Source of the DNA: Martinezella calliandrae
GTDB taxonomy: Bacteria; Pseudomonadota; Alphaproteobacteria; Rhizobiales; Rhizobiaceae
Direction of reading: 5' to 3'
Assembly (NCBI RefSeq): GCF_030272695.1
Contig: NZ_JARFYN010000025.1
Coordinates: 27,811 to 91,810 of the forward strand
DNA: 64,000 nucleotides
The notes below the pieces were generated by a model. The model saw only the letters and a program-made list of their open reading frames with translations, had not been told where the DNA came from and did not search any database. Positions 44,505 to 52,603 of the stretch are shown here, in pieces; the stretch's first letter is position 1; every line of letters starts with the position of its first letter. The translations under genes were made by a program, and so were the position numbers.

Positions 44505-44593
44505 CAGCCAAACGTTTCGGTCTTTTTCTGCATGGATATTGCGGCCCGCATTGCAATCGAGCCTCTTTGTATTGGTGCATTTATCGTGAGGCG

Positions 44594-44932
44594 TTAGCTG
44601 GCAACCGCCTCGGCGGCATCCATGACACGGGCCGAATAGACCAGAGCGGCGCCCGCATTGACGGAGATGGCGACGCCGAGGGCTTCGGCGATCTCTTCCT
44701 TGGTGGCACCATGCTTCTTTGCTTCTGTCGTGTGGACGACGATACAGCCATCGCAACGCAGCGTGACGGCGACGGCAAGGGCGATCAGTTCGCGCTGCTT
44801 GGCATCGAGGTAATTGGTCTTCTGGCCGGCGGCAGATAACGCCTGATAACCCCTGATCGTTTCCGGTACGACCTTGGCGATCTCGCCGATGCGGCCGAGC
44901 AACTGCGAGCGATATTCCTTCCAATTCAGCAT
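44594..44932 (-). CDS. AhpD-like carboxymuconolactone decarboxylase-family protein
   Basis: A 112-residue all-helical protein with the AhpD-type redox motif LRCDGCIVVHTTEAKKHG, in which CxxC and the following His form the active site. Such proteins act as peroxidase partners or thiol reductants. ATG 44932 (MLNWKEYRSQL) is chosen because AAGGAAA lies upstream; the frame runs 24 codons further without signals. It is divergent from an AraC-family gene, its probable regulator. Confidence 0.9.
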   Translation of the reverse strand: MLNWKEYRSQLLGRIGEIAKVVPETIRGYQALSAAGQKTNYLDAKQRELIALAVAVTLRCDGCIVVHTTEAKKHGATKEEIAEALGVAISVNAGAALVYSARVMDAAEAVAS

Positions 44933-45056
44933 GACAATTTCCTTCGTGATCTCAGCGGCGGCGCGATTGCCACGGCTGTTGGAATAAGTTATGCCCTCGA
45001 TCATTGATACGTTGTATACTCAAAACGCTCATATCATAGCGCGATCGTCTCATCCC

Positions 45057-45983
45057 ATGGATACACTGAGCCGCCTCGTCGAACTCTCCCACCTGCAGCC
45101 GACACTTGATATTCGCTGCAGGCTGGAAGGCACATTTCATATCAATCACGAACCGGCGCAGGCGGGTGTGCTTCCCTTTCATCTCGTCCTTGCCGGAAGC
45201 TGCACCATCAGGCTGCGCTCCGGAGAACAGATCGTGCTGCAAGCCGGCGATTTCCTGCTGTTTCCGCGCGGCAGCGCACATATTCTCAAAAACTTTGGCA
45301 ATGCCAGCGAACCTGCCGCACCGTTCATGGTGTCGCATGAGGGCATATTGCCGCTGAGGCAAAACGGCCTGGCGGCCGATGTCGACCTCCTCTGCGGTCA
45401 CTTCAAATGCGCGCCGGGATCGTCCGACCTGCTGCTCGGCTCGCTACCGGATCCGTTCCACGCATCCCTGGCAAGCCTTCAAAATAGCGATATGCTCAGA
45501 ACTTTCGTCGACCTTCTGCGTCAGGAAACGGTGCTCCAGCAGCCGGGCGCACTGGTGATCGTCACCGGCATGTGTCTCTGCTTGCTCATCCTGGCGCTGC
45601 GCACACGCGACGCCGCGCCGGACCGTATGCCTGGTCTGCTTGCACTGCTTGCCGATCCGCGCTTGAAAAAATCGGTAAGAGCCGCGATGGCGGCGCCGGG
45701 GCACCACTGGACCATCGAAGGGCTAGCCAACCTCTCGGCAATGTCGCGCGCAACCTACGCGCGGCAATTCATGGCCCGCGCCGGAATGACGGTCGGCGAT
45801 TTCCTGGCGGCGCTGAGGATGTCGGTTGCAAGTGATCTATTGCGGGGAACGAGACGCAGTATCGCCGATATAGCCGCCGAAGTCGGTTACGATTCCGAAG
45901 CCGCATTCGGCAAGACCTTCAAAGCCCAAAACGGCGTCACGCCCGCCAAATTCCGGCGGCGATTCCTCGATGGAGACTTCTGA
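45057..45983 (+). CDS. AraC-family transcriptional regulator with cupin sensor domain
   Basis: A 308-residue regulator. The N-terminal cupin-type domain (Cupin_6/AraC-binding-like, with LVLAGSCTIRLRSGEQIVLQAGDFLLFPRGSAHIL) binds an unknown effector. The C-terminal double helix-turn-helix has WTIEGLANLSAMSRATYARQF and SIADIAAEVGYDSEAAFGKTFK. This type usually regulates a divergent oxidoreductase or AhpD-like gene, which is exactly the neighbour here. ATG 45057 (MDTLSRLVELSHLQP) fits the family start; an in-frame ATG exists at 44991. Confidence 0.92.
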   Translation: MDTLSRLVELSHLQPTLDIRCRLEGTFHINHEPAQAGVLPFHLVLAGSCTIRLRSGEQIVLQAGDFLLFPRGSAHILKNFGNASEPAAPFMVSHEGILPLRQNGLAADVDLLCGHFKCAPGSSDLLLGSLPDPFHASLASLQNSDMLRTFVDLLRQETVLQQPGALVIVTGMCLCLLILALRTRDAAPDRMPGLLALLADPRLKKSVRAAMAAPGHHWTIEGLANLSAMSRATYARQFMARAGMTVGDFLAALRMSVASDLLRGTRRSIADIAAEVGYDSEAAFGKTFKAQNGVTPAKFRRRFLDGDF

Positions 45984-46216
45984 AAAATCGTCAAAATTGT
46001 CCTTGTCACAGTTATTTTCTTGCGGAATCGCAGTAATATTCCTACAGAAACTGCCCTTGTGAACGCTTTTGAGGTCAAAAATGTCCGAAAGCGATCATCA
46101 GCCTCGATGTCATTTCCTGTCTCCGATTTCAGGCGCCTTACGGCAGTTCGCGCGTCACGACAGGCCATTGTGGCGGGTTAAAAGGGCGCTGCCGCGCCCA
46201 TCCAAGGAGAAAGAAA

Positions 46217-47323
46217 ATGAACCTGAAGACATTGACGGCCGCGACGTTTGTCGCCTCGCTGGCCTTCGCGCCGCTCGCGCATGCCGATATCGTGGTTGGC
46301 CTGATCGCGCCGCTCACCGGCCCCGTCGCCGCTTACGGCGACCAGGTCAAGAATGGCGCCCAGACCGCCGTTGACGAGATCAACAAGGCCGGCGGCATCC
46401 TCGGCCAGAAGGTCGTGCTGAAGCTTGGAGACGATGCCGGCGATCCGAAGCAAGGCGTCTCCGTCGCCAACGATTTCGTCGGTCAGGGCGTTCGTTTCGT
46501 CGTGGGCCCGGTAACCTCGGGCGTCGCCATTCCGGTCTCCGATGCGCTTGCCGAAAACGGCATCCTCATGGTGACGCCGACCGCGACGGCGCCGGATCTC
46601 ACCAAGCGCGGCCTCACCAATATTCTGCGTACCTGCGGCCGTGACGACCAGCAGGCCGACGTTGCAGCGAAATATGTCCTGAAGAACTTCAAGGACAAGA
46701 AGATCGCCATTCTCAACGACAAGGCCGCTTATGGCAAAGGTCTAGCGGATGCCTTCAAGGCGACGCTCAACGCCGGTGGCGTCACTGAAGTTCTCAACGA
46801 CTCCCTGACCCCTGGCGAAAAGGACTACAGCGCGCTGACGTCGAAGCTCAAGGCCGCCGGTGTCGATGTCATCTATTTCGGCGGTTATCATCCCGAAGGC
46901 GGCCTGCTCGCTCGTCAGTTGCATGATATCTCGGTCAAGGCGCAGCTCATCGGCGGCGACGGCTTGTCGAACACCGAATTTTGGGCGATCGGCAATGAAG
47001 CGGCCGCAGGGACGATCTTCACCAACGCCTCCGACGCGCTGAAGAACCCGGACTCGCAGACAGCGGCAAAGGCGCTACAGGAGCGCAACATCCCGCCCGA
47101 GGCCTTCACATTGAACGCCTATGCGGCCGTACAGGTGCTGAAGGCTGGCATCGAGAAGGCCGGCAGCGCCGACGACGCTCAAGCCGTCGCAACCGCATTG
47201 AAGAGCGGCGAACCGATCGAAACCGCCATCGGCAAAGTCACCTATGGCGAGACCGGCGACCTCACCTCGCAGACCTTCTCGCTCTACAAGTGGCAAGCCG
47301 GCAAGATCGTTCCGGTCGAATAA
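46217..47323 (+). CDS. Periplasmic branched-chain amino acid-type ABC substrate-binding protein (orphan)
   Basis: A 368-residue LivJ/LivK-type binding protein. A signal peptide (MNLKTLTAATFVASLAFAPLAHA) is followed by DIVVGLIAPLTGPVAAYGDQVKNGAQTAVDEIN-like sequence, the VGPVTSGVAIPVSDALAENGIL region and a hinge with YFGGYHPEGGLLARQL. It binds branched-chain amino acids or a related small ligand. GGAGAAAG precedes the ATG. No Liv permease or ATPase gene is adjacent, so it must use a transporter encoded elsewhere. A strong terminator follows. Confidence 0.93.
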   Translation: MNLKTLTAATFVASLAFAPLAHADIVVGLIAPLTGPVAAYGDQVKNGAQTAVDEINKAGGILGQKVVLKLGDDAGDPKQGVSVANDFVGQGVRFVVGPVTSGVAIPVSDALAENGILMVTPTATAPDLTKRGLTNILRTCGRDDQQADVAAKYVLKNFKDKKIAILNDKAAYGKGLADAFKATLNAGGVTEVLNDSLTPGEKDYSALTSKLKAAGVDVIYFGGYHPEGGLLARQLHDISVKAQLIGGDGLSNTEFWAIGNEAAAGTIFTNASDALKNPDSQTAAKALQERNIPPEAFTLNAYAAVQVLKAGIEKAGSADDAQAVATALKSGEPIETAIGKVTYGETGDLTSQTFSLYKWQAGKIVPVE

Positions 47324-47350
47324 GCCGCTTGGCTCACCTCTTCAAACTTC

Positions 47351-47378
47351 GCCGGGCCATTCGTGGCCCGGCATTTTT
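47351..47378 (+). terminator. Rho-independent terminator of the binding-protein gene
   Basis: GCCGGGCCA-TTCG-TGGCCCGGC forms a nine-pair stem with a four-base loop (47351-47372), followed by ATTTTTAT. It lies 27 bases after the stop codon. The convergent minus-strand operon ends 31 bases further on. Confidence 0.9.
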
Positions 47379-47408
47379 ATGTCCGCTTGATCGCGCTCAC
47401 GATCCCCA

Positions 47409-48233
47409 TCAACAAACGGTGCTGAAGCGCTCGACACAGGTGGACAGAACCTCTTCGCCGGGCCTTTTCCACCAATTCGCCTCCGAAAAGATCTCCACTT
47501 CCTGTGGACCGGAAAATCCGGCCTTCTCGACAGCAGCGCGAATGCGCTTCAGGTCGATGACGCCGTCGCCCATCATGCCTCGATCGAGCAGCAGGTCCTT
47601 GGTCGGCACCAGCCAGTCGCAGATATGGTGCGCCAGGATCTGGCCCTTGGCGCCAGCACGCGCGACCTGTTCGTAAAGCTTCGGGTCCCACCAGACGTGG
47701 TAGACGTCGACGGCGACGCCGACACCCGTGCCCAGCAGGTCGCAAATATCGAGCGCCTGCTCCAGCGTGTTCACGCAGGCGCGGTCGGCAGCATACATCG
47801 GATGCAGTGGTTCGATCGCCAACGGAATGCCGGCGCTGCGCGCATGCGGCAGGATCGCCGCAATGCCATCAGCCACCATTTCGCGAGCGTGAACGATATC
47901 CTTCGAACCCTTCGGCAGACCACCGACGACAAGGACGAGGCAATCGGCATTTAGCGCCGCCGCTTCGTCGATCGCCCGCCTGTTGTCATCGATCGCCGCC
48001 TTCAGGCCTTCGGCGTCGGCCGCCGGGAACATGCCGCCGCGGCAAAGGCCGGTGACCTTCAGCCGGTTGTCCGACACAATCCTTGCTGCTTCCGACAACC
48101 CGATCGCATGCACCTGATCGCGCCAGGGGGCGATCGCGGCGATATCCTGCTTCAGGCAGGCCTCGACCGCCTGGCGCATGTCATATTGCTGGCGCACCGT
48201 CGCAAGATTGATTGAAAGGCCCGATAACGCCAT
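47409..48233 (-). CDS. Sugar phosphate isomerase/epimerase-family TIM-barrel protein
   Basis: A 274-residue AP-endonuclease-2-like TIM barrel. Metal-ligand residues are spread as in IolE/IolI-type isomerases: VVGGLPKGS with an early acidic strand, AIEPLHPMYA, VAVDVYHVWWDP, HICDWL and EVEIFSE. It should isomerise or epimerise a keto-sugar or inositol-like intermediate. It is third in an operon whose first gene encodes a Gfo/Idh dehydrogenase and second a DUF993 protein. Start is ATG 48233. Exact substrate unknown. Confidence 0.88.
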   Translation of the reverse strand: MALSGLSINLATVRQQYDMRQAVEACLKQDIAAIAPWRDQVHAIGLSEAARIVSDNRLKVTGLCRGGMFPAADAEGLKAAIDDNRRAIDEAAALNADCLVLVVGGLPKGSKDIVHAREMVADGIAAILPHARSAGIPLAIEPLHPMYAADRACVNTLEQALDICDLLGTGVGVAVDVYHVWWDPKLYEQVARAGAKGQILAHHICDWLVPTKDLLLDRGMMGDGVIDLKRIRAAVEKAGFSGPQEVEIFSEANWWKRPGEEVLSTCVERFSTVC

Positions 48234-48263
48234 TCTGATAATCCTCCCAGATCCGGTTTCCGA

Positions 48264-49439
48264 TTAGGCCACACCGACCGTTGCAAGGATCGTCTTCATC
48301 CGCTGGATGGCGAGATCAGGATCCCTCAGGACACGCGCCGTGTCGGCCAGACGAAATAGCTCCGACAAGTGCACGATGGAGCGCGTGCTTTGCTGACCGC
48401 CCAGCATCTGGAAATGATCCTGGAAACCGTTGAGATAGGCGAGGAAGACCACGCCAGTCTTGTAGAAGCGCGTCGGCGCCTTGAAGATATGGCGCGACAA
48501 GGGAACGGTCGGCGCCAACATCTGATGGAAGGCTTCGAAATTATCCTCGGCAAGCTTTGAGAGCGCGGCACTGGCCGCCGGCGCAATCGCGTCGAAGATA
48601 CCGAGTAACGCATGCGAATAGCCCTGATTGTCCCCGGCGATCAGTTCAGCGTAGTTGAAATCGTCGCCGGTATACATTTTCACCGCTGGGTCGAGGCGAC
48701 GGCGCATGACGATCTCTTTTTGCGCCGACAGGAGCGAAATCTTGACGCCATCCACCTTGGCGGCGTTGTGGTTTATGATCTCAACTGCCGTATCCATGGC
48801 ATGCATATCGTCGGCTGAACCCCAATAGCCGGCCAGCGCCGGATCGAACATCGAGCCGAGCCAGTGAATGATCACCGGCTGTTGGACTTGGCCGAGGATG
48901 CGATTATAGACATGGATATAGTCGTCCGGACCCTTGGCGGCGGCCGCAAGTGCGCGGCTCGCCATCAGGATGATGCGTCCGCCCTGGCCTTCGACAAAGG
49001 CTGCCTGCTCCTCATAGGCGCGGATAACGTCATCGATGGTGACGTCCGGTCCCGGTGCTAGATGATCGGTGCCGGCACCGTAGGCGATCAGCGAATCCGA
49101 GCGATTGCGAGCGGCCGATTGCGCATGCGTGATCAGCTCCTTGGCGCCGGCCCAGTCGAGGCCCATGCCGCGCTGTGCGGTGTCCATGGCTTCCGCCACG
49201 CCAAATCCGAGATCCCAGAGATATTCACGGAAAGCGATCGTCCGCTCCCAATCGATGTTACGGTCGAGCCAGGGATCGTTGTCGGCGAAGGGATCGACGA
49301 CGACATGGGCGGCCGCGAAGGCAACGCGATTGAAACGATGGCCGCCTGCCGGGCGCTCCGGAGGGCTAAGCGGCGTGTTGGCGACGGTGAATTCGGCAAG
49401 CATGCCGCCGGCCATGGGCAAACGAAGGATCTTCGTCAT
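48264..49439 (-). CDS. DUF993-family protein, dihydrodipicolinate-synthase-like TIM barrel
   Basis: A 391-residue DUF993 protein (LRLPMAGGMLAEFTV at the start, FREYLWDLGFGVAEAMDTAQRGMGLDW). It resembles DapA-type aldolases; VDGVKISLL places a Lys where the Schiff-base lysine of that superfamily would be, and QPVIIHWLGSMFDPAL forms a barrel strand. Its reaction has not been defined to my knowledge. Between a dehydrogenase and an isomerase gene it is a good candidate for aldol cleavage of an oxidised sugar. Start is ATG 49439. Confidence 0.85.
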   Translation of the reverse strand: MTKILRLPMAGGMLAEFTVANTPLSPPERPAGGHRFNRVAFAAAHVVVDPFADNDPWLDRNIDWERTIAFREYLWDLGFGVAEAMDTAQRGMGLDWAGAKELITHAQSAARNRSDSLIAYGAGTDHLAPGPDVTIDDVIRAYEEQAAFVEGQGGRIILMASRALAAAAKGPDDYIHVYNRILGQVQQPVIIHWLGSMFDPALAGYWGSADDMHAMDTAVEIINHNAAKVDGVKISLLSAQKEIVMRRRLDPAVKMYTGDDFNYAELIAGDNQGYSHALLGIFDAIAPAASAALSKLAEDNFEAFHQMLAPTVPLSRHIFKAPTRFYKTGVVFLAYLNGFQDHFQMLGGQQSTRSIVHLSELFRLADTARVLRDPDLAIQRMKTILATVGVA

Positions 49440-49451
49440 GGTCTTAACCTC

Positions 49452-50609
49452 CTAGAGAGCGGAAAGCGAGGGAACATCGACCCAACGGCGCTCCGCCCAG
49501 CTCCTTTGAGCGAGCTCGGCGAGTTGAACGCCCTTGGCGCCCTCGCGCAAGGTGAATTTCCACGGCGCATCGTCGACAACATGCCGCAGGAAATCCTCCC
49601 ACTGCGCCTTGAAGCCATTGTCGAATGCCTGTGTATCGGGCACTTCGTCCCAGGTCTCGAAGAAATTGATCGGCTGCGGCTGATCCGGATTCCAGACCGG
49701 CTTCGGTGTGTTGACGCGGTGCTGCGTCCAGCAGCGCATGAGGCCACAGACTGCCGAACCATGCGTGCCGTCAACCTGGAATGTCACGAGATCGTCGCGG
49801 CGCACGCGCACGGCCCAGGAGGAATTGATTTGCGCGACCACGCCGCCGTCGAGCTCGAACGTGGCATAGGCCGCATCGTCGGCGTCGGCCACATAGGTCT
49901 GGCCGTTTTCATCGACGCGGCTTGGAATATGGGTCGCGCCGTAGCAACTCACGGCTTTGACTTCGCCGAAGAGATTGTCGAGCACATAGCGCCAATGCGG
50001 TAGCATATCGAGGATCATCCCGCCGCCCTCGGCTTTGCGATAGTTCCAGGAAGGGCGCTGCGCCTTCACGCCCCAGTCGCCTTCGAACACCCAATAACCG
50101 AACTCGCCGCGCACGGAGAGGATCTTGCCGAAGAACCCGCTGTCGCGCAGCATGGCGATCTTGCGCAGGCCCGGCAGGTAAAGCTTGTCCTGCACGACGC
50201 CGTTCTTGACGCCCTGACGCTCCGCCAATGCCGCAACCCTTAGCGCTTCCTCCAAGGTCTCGGAAATAGGCTTCTCGCAATAGACATGCTTGCCGGCTGC
50301 GATGGCTCGCTCCAGCAACGAGACGCGCATCTGCGTCGAACCGGCGTCGAAGAAAATCGTGTTGTGAGGATCGGCAAGAGCGCTGTTGAGATCAGTGGTC
50401 GTTTTGGCAAGGCCGTGCTTGCGCGCGACTTCTGTGATCTTTTCGGCGTTGCGGCCGACCAGGATCGGATCCGGCTTCAACTTGTCGCCGTTGGCGAGCA
50501 GCACGCCGCCTTGCTCGCGGATCGCCAGGATCGACCGCACGAGATGCTGATTGTAACCCATGCGGCCGGTGATGCCGTGCATGATGATGCCAATCTGTTT
50601 CGTCGCCAT
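49452..50609 (-). CDS. Gfo/Idh/MocA-family oxidoreductase
   Basis: A 385-residue NAD(P)-dependent dehydrogenase of the Gfo/Idh/MocA type. The N-terminal Rossmann region is KQIGIIMHGITGRMGYNQH, less canonical than the usual GxGxxG. Then comes the hallmark EKP in AIAAGKHVYCEKPISETLEEALR, and the C-terminal alpha/beta domain has GGGMILDMLPHWRYVLDNLFGEV. Substrates of the family are sugars, inositols or their derivatives. It is the first gene of a three-gene minus-strand operon; a TAACTATATAGTTA palindrome lies 20 bases upstream of the start. Confidence 0.9.
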   Translation of the reverse strand: MATKQIGIIMHGITGRMGYNQHLVRSILAIREQGGVLLANGDKLKPDPILVGRNAEKITEVARKHGLAKTTTDLNSALADPHNTIFFDAGSTQMRVSLLERAIAAGKHVYCEKPISETLEEALRVAALAERQGVKNGVVQDKLYLPGLRKIAMLRDSGFFGKILSVRGEFGYWVFEGDWGVKAQRPSWNYRKAEGGGMILDMLPHWRYVLDNLFGEVKAVSCYGATHIPSRVDENGQTYVADADDAAYATFELDGGVVAQINSSWAVRVRRDDLVTFQVDGTHGSAVCGLMRCWTQHRVNTPKPVWNPDQPQPINFFETWDEVPDTQAFDNGFKAQWEDFLRHVVDDAPWKFTLREGAKGVQLAELAQRSWAERRWVDVPSLSAL

Positions 50610-50628
50610 ACCTTACTCCTCCCGTAAA

Positions 50629-50642
50629 TAACTATATAGTTA
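50629..50642. promoter_or_regulatory. TetR operator candidate before the Gfo/Idh operon
   Basis: TAACTATATAGTTA is a perfect 14-bp palindrome 20 bases upstream of the dehydrogenase start. A second AGTTA/TAACT inverted pair overlaps its right side. A near copy lies upstream of the TetR gene (51565-51578), so the TetR protein probably represses both. Confidence 0.65.
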
Positions 50643-50739
50643 CATAACTGACATGGCAAAGCGGCGCTGTCAACGGCCGTTGTCGACAGCCGCTGCAGCA
50701 GTTGCGCGGATTCGGTGGGATTAGAAGACGATTTTAAGC

Positions 50740-51459
50740 TTAGGGACGCAGATAGGCGAAGATGACCTCGACGATATGCTCGCCCCAGGAATCGATTTCC
50801 GACTTTTCGGAAAGGTTTCGCCGAAAGATCGTCGACAGCGTCCAGCGGTTCGTCAGGAAGAAGGAGCCGAGCGCCGCTATGCTCATATAGATCTTGACGG
50901 GATCACAGCCGGGACGAAAATCGCCGGCCGCGGCGCCACGATCGAGCAGACCGGAAATCTCGGCGACCAGAGGTGAATGCAGCTCGAAAATCCGAGCCGA
51001 TCGCTTCAGAAAACGGGCCTTATGCATGTTCTCCGTACTTAGAATGCCAAGGAACTCTGGATGATCCAGAAAATATTTCCATGTGAAAACAACAAGCTCC
51101 CGCATGCCTTCGGTAGGGCTACGATGCGTCAGATCGAGTCTCGCTTCCGCGGAGCGGATAGCGACATAACTGCCTTCGAGGACAGCGACATAGAGTGCAT
51201 CCTTGCCGCCGAAATAGTGGTAGAGCATACGCTTGTTGATCTTTGCGCGCTCGGCTATGGCGTCGACACGGGCGCCGCCATAGCCCTGCTCGGCAAATTC
51301 CTTGGTCGCCGCAGAAAGGATCGCCTTGCTCGTGCGCTCCGCGTCCCTTAGACGCGGCCGCTCGGTGGGTGAACGCGATACCTCCTGATTGCTGGACTCT
51401 CCCACCGTTTCAGCCCCCGGGCTCTTCGAACGGCCCTTGGTGATTTTGGCTTGGCTCAT
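50740..51459 (-). CDS. TetR-family transcriptional regulator
   Basis: A 239-residue repressor-like protein. A ~40-residue charged N-terminal extension precedes the TetR helix-turn-helix (TSKAILSAATKEFAEQGYGGARVDAIAERA, then KRMLYHYFGGKDALYVAVLE) and an all-helical ligand domain. ATG 51459 (MSQAKITKG) has GGGAG upstream; the frame is open 30 codons further. It probably represses the Gfo/Idh operon downstream of it on the same strand and its own gene, since related 14-bp palindromes precede both. The effector is likely an intermediate of that pathway. Confidence 0.92.
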   Translation of the reverse strand: MSQAKITKGRSKSPGAETVGESSNQEVSRSPTERPRLRDAERTSKAILSAATKEFAEQGYGGARVDAIAERAKINKRMLYHYFGGKDALYVAVLEGSYVAIRSAEARLDLTHRSPTEGMRELVVFTWKYFLDHPEFLGILSTENMHKARFLKRSARIFELHSPLVAEISGLLDRGAAAGDFRPGCDPVKIYMSIAALGSFFLTNRWTLSTIFRRNLSEKSEIDSWGEHIVEVIFAYLRP

Positions 51460-51564
51460 CGCGGCTCCCGATTGCGTTTGGCAAGGCCCATGCGGCCCCT
51501 CAACCGTCCACAAGTACCCGATCACGGCAAAAGTTGACAGCCCCTTCAAAATCGAAGGCCATAG

Positions 51565-51578
51565 TAACTATATGGTTA
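51565..51578. promoter_or_regulatory. TetR operator candidate before the TetR gene
   Basis: TAACTATATGGTTA differs at one base from the perfect palindrome at 50629-50642. It lies 106 bases upstream of the TetR start, where the promoter would be expected. Autoregulation is inferred. Confidence 0.6.
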
Positions 51579-51699
51579 TATACCATCCCGTTGGAAACGC
51601 AAGTGCGGCCCCAAGCCCGAAGCGCGGCGCTGAACACGGATCATGTCTCGTTGGGTAAGTGGAGCGGGCAATTTTCGACGCCTCGCGGACCGCAGGCAC

Positions 51700-52329
51700 T
51701 TACAACGGCAGTTCCTCGCCGGCTTGTTCGCGGACCATGTATTCGGCATACCAATCCGGCCAATTCTCATCGTGTTGGCCCCCGGTTCTTTTCTCGTGCT
51801 CGCCATGGGCGGAGGCCGCGCGCCGAAGTGCGGCCGCAAGCTCGGTCGGCGAGGCGAATGACGTGACATTCGTGTCCACGCGGCCGGGCAATCGCGCTGT
51901 GACCTCCTGAAGCAGCCAGTTGTTGCCGTCCGGGTCGCTGAATGATGCGAGCGAGGCGTAACTGCGCCGCTGCGGATCCGGCCCACTCACACGGCCAGGC
52001 CCTTCGCCACGGTGGAATATCTCGCTGATCTCGACACCGCGGTTAGCGAGCTCCTCATGGGCCGCTTCGATATCGGATACGACGAGAAAGAAGGTCGATG
52101 TCGACCCCAGATGAATCGAGCACTGCGAGCCAGGAGGCGTGAACTGGACGGCGCGAGATCCGTCACTTCGAACGAAGTCCGCGTCGAGCCGCCAGCCGAG
52201 GCTTTCATAAAAGCGCTTCGCGCGGTCGACGTCTGCAACGGGAAGAACGGCGACCTCAAGCTTCAGAGCGACCGTGGGTATTGTCGAGGTCTCGCTTGCC
52301 GTTGTGCTTTCTACCTGATTGTTGCTCAT
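51700..52329 (-). CDS. VOC-family (glyoxalase-like) protein
   Basis: A 209-residue vicinal-oxygen-chelate protein. The core runs from KLEVAVLPVADVDRAKRFYESLGWRLDADF to ASFSDPDGNNWLLQEVT, with the beta-alpha-beta-beta-beta repeats and the DPDGN motif of the family. The last ~25 residues (ENWPDWYAEYMVREQAG) form a tail seen in a subset of such proteins. Metal-dependent isomerase, lyase or resistance activity is possible; the substrate is unknown. ATG 52329 has GGGAG upstream; longer frames upstream lack signals. Confidence 0.87.
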   Translation of the reverse strand: MSNNQVESTTASETSTIPTVALKLEVAVLPVADVDRAKRFYESLGWRLDADFVRSDGSRAVQFTPPGSQCSIHLGSTSTFFLVVSDIEAAHEELANRGVEISEIFHRGEGPGRVSGPDPQRRSYASLASFSDPDGNNWLLQEVTARLPGRVDTNVTSFASPTELAAALRRAASAHGEHEKRTGGQHDENWPDWYAEYMVREQAGEELPL

Positions 52330-52603
52330 GCTAGGCTCCCTATGTCTAGAGGTTCGAGACAAAGTTGGTGGTTTAAGAAACTGCACCCCCATGTCGAGCA
52401 CGATTGCTTGGTTCGCGCAGTCGAAAAGGTTGATGAAGTCCCCGACGGTATCAGCAGTCAACCTATGATTTAGGCGCGATGGCGGCCTTGGCTAGGCAGA
52501 CTGCTACTTCAGAGTTGGCGATCGGACATTGGTCGCCATGGGACCTTGCTTTCAACGCCGGCTCGGCTCAAGAGGACAAGACAATTTAATGCCGGGCGGC
52601 TTC

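Noticed and set aside
48864..50003. Long plus-strand frames opposite the DUF993 and Gfo/Idh genes
   Set aside because: They are antisense shadows of GC-rich coding sequence; the minus-strand genes have clear motifs, start signals and operon spacing.
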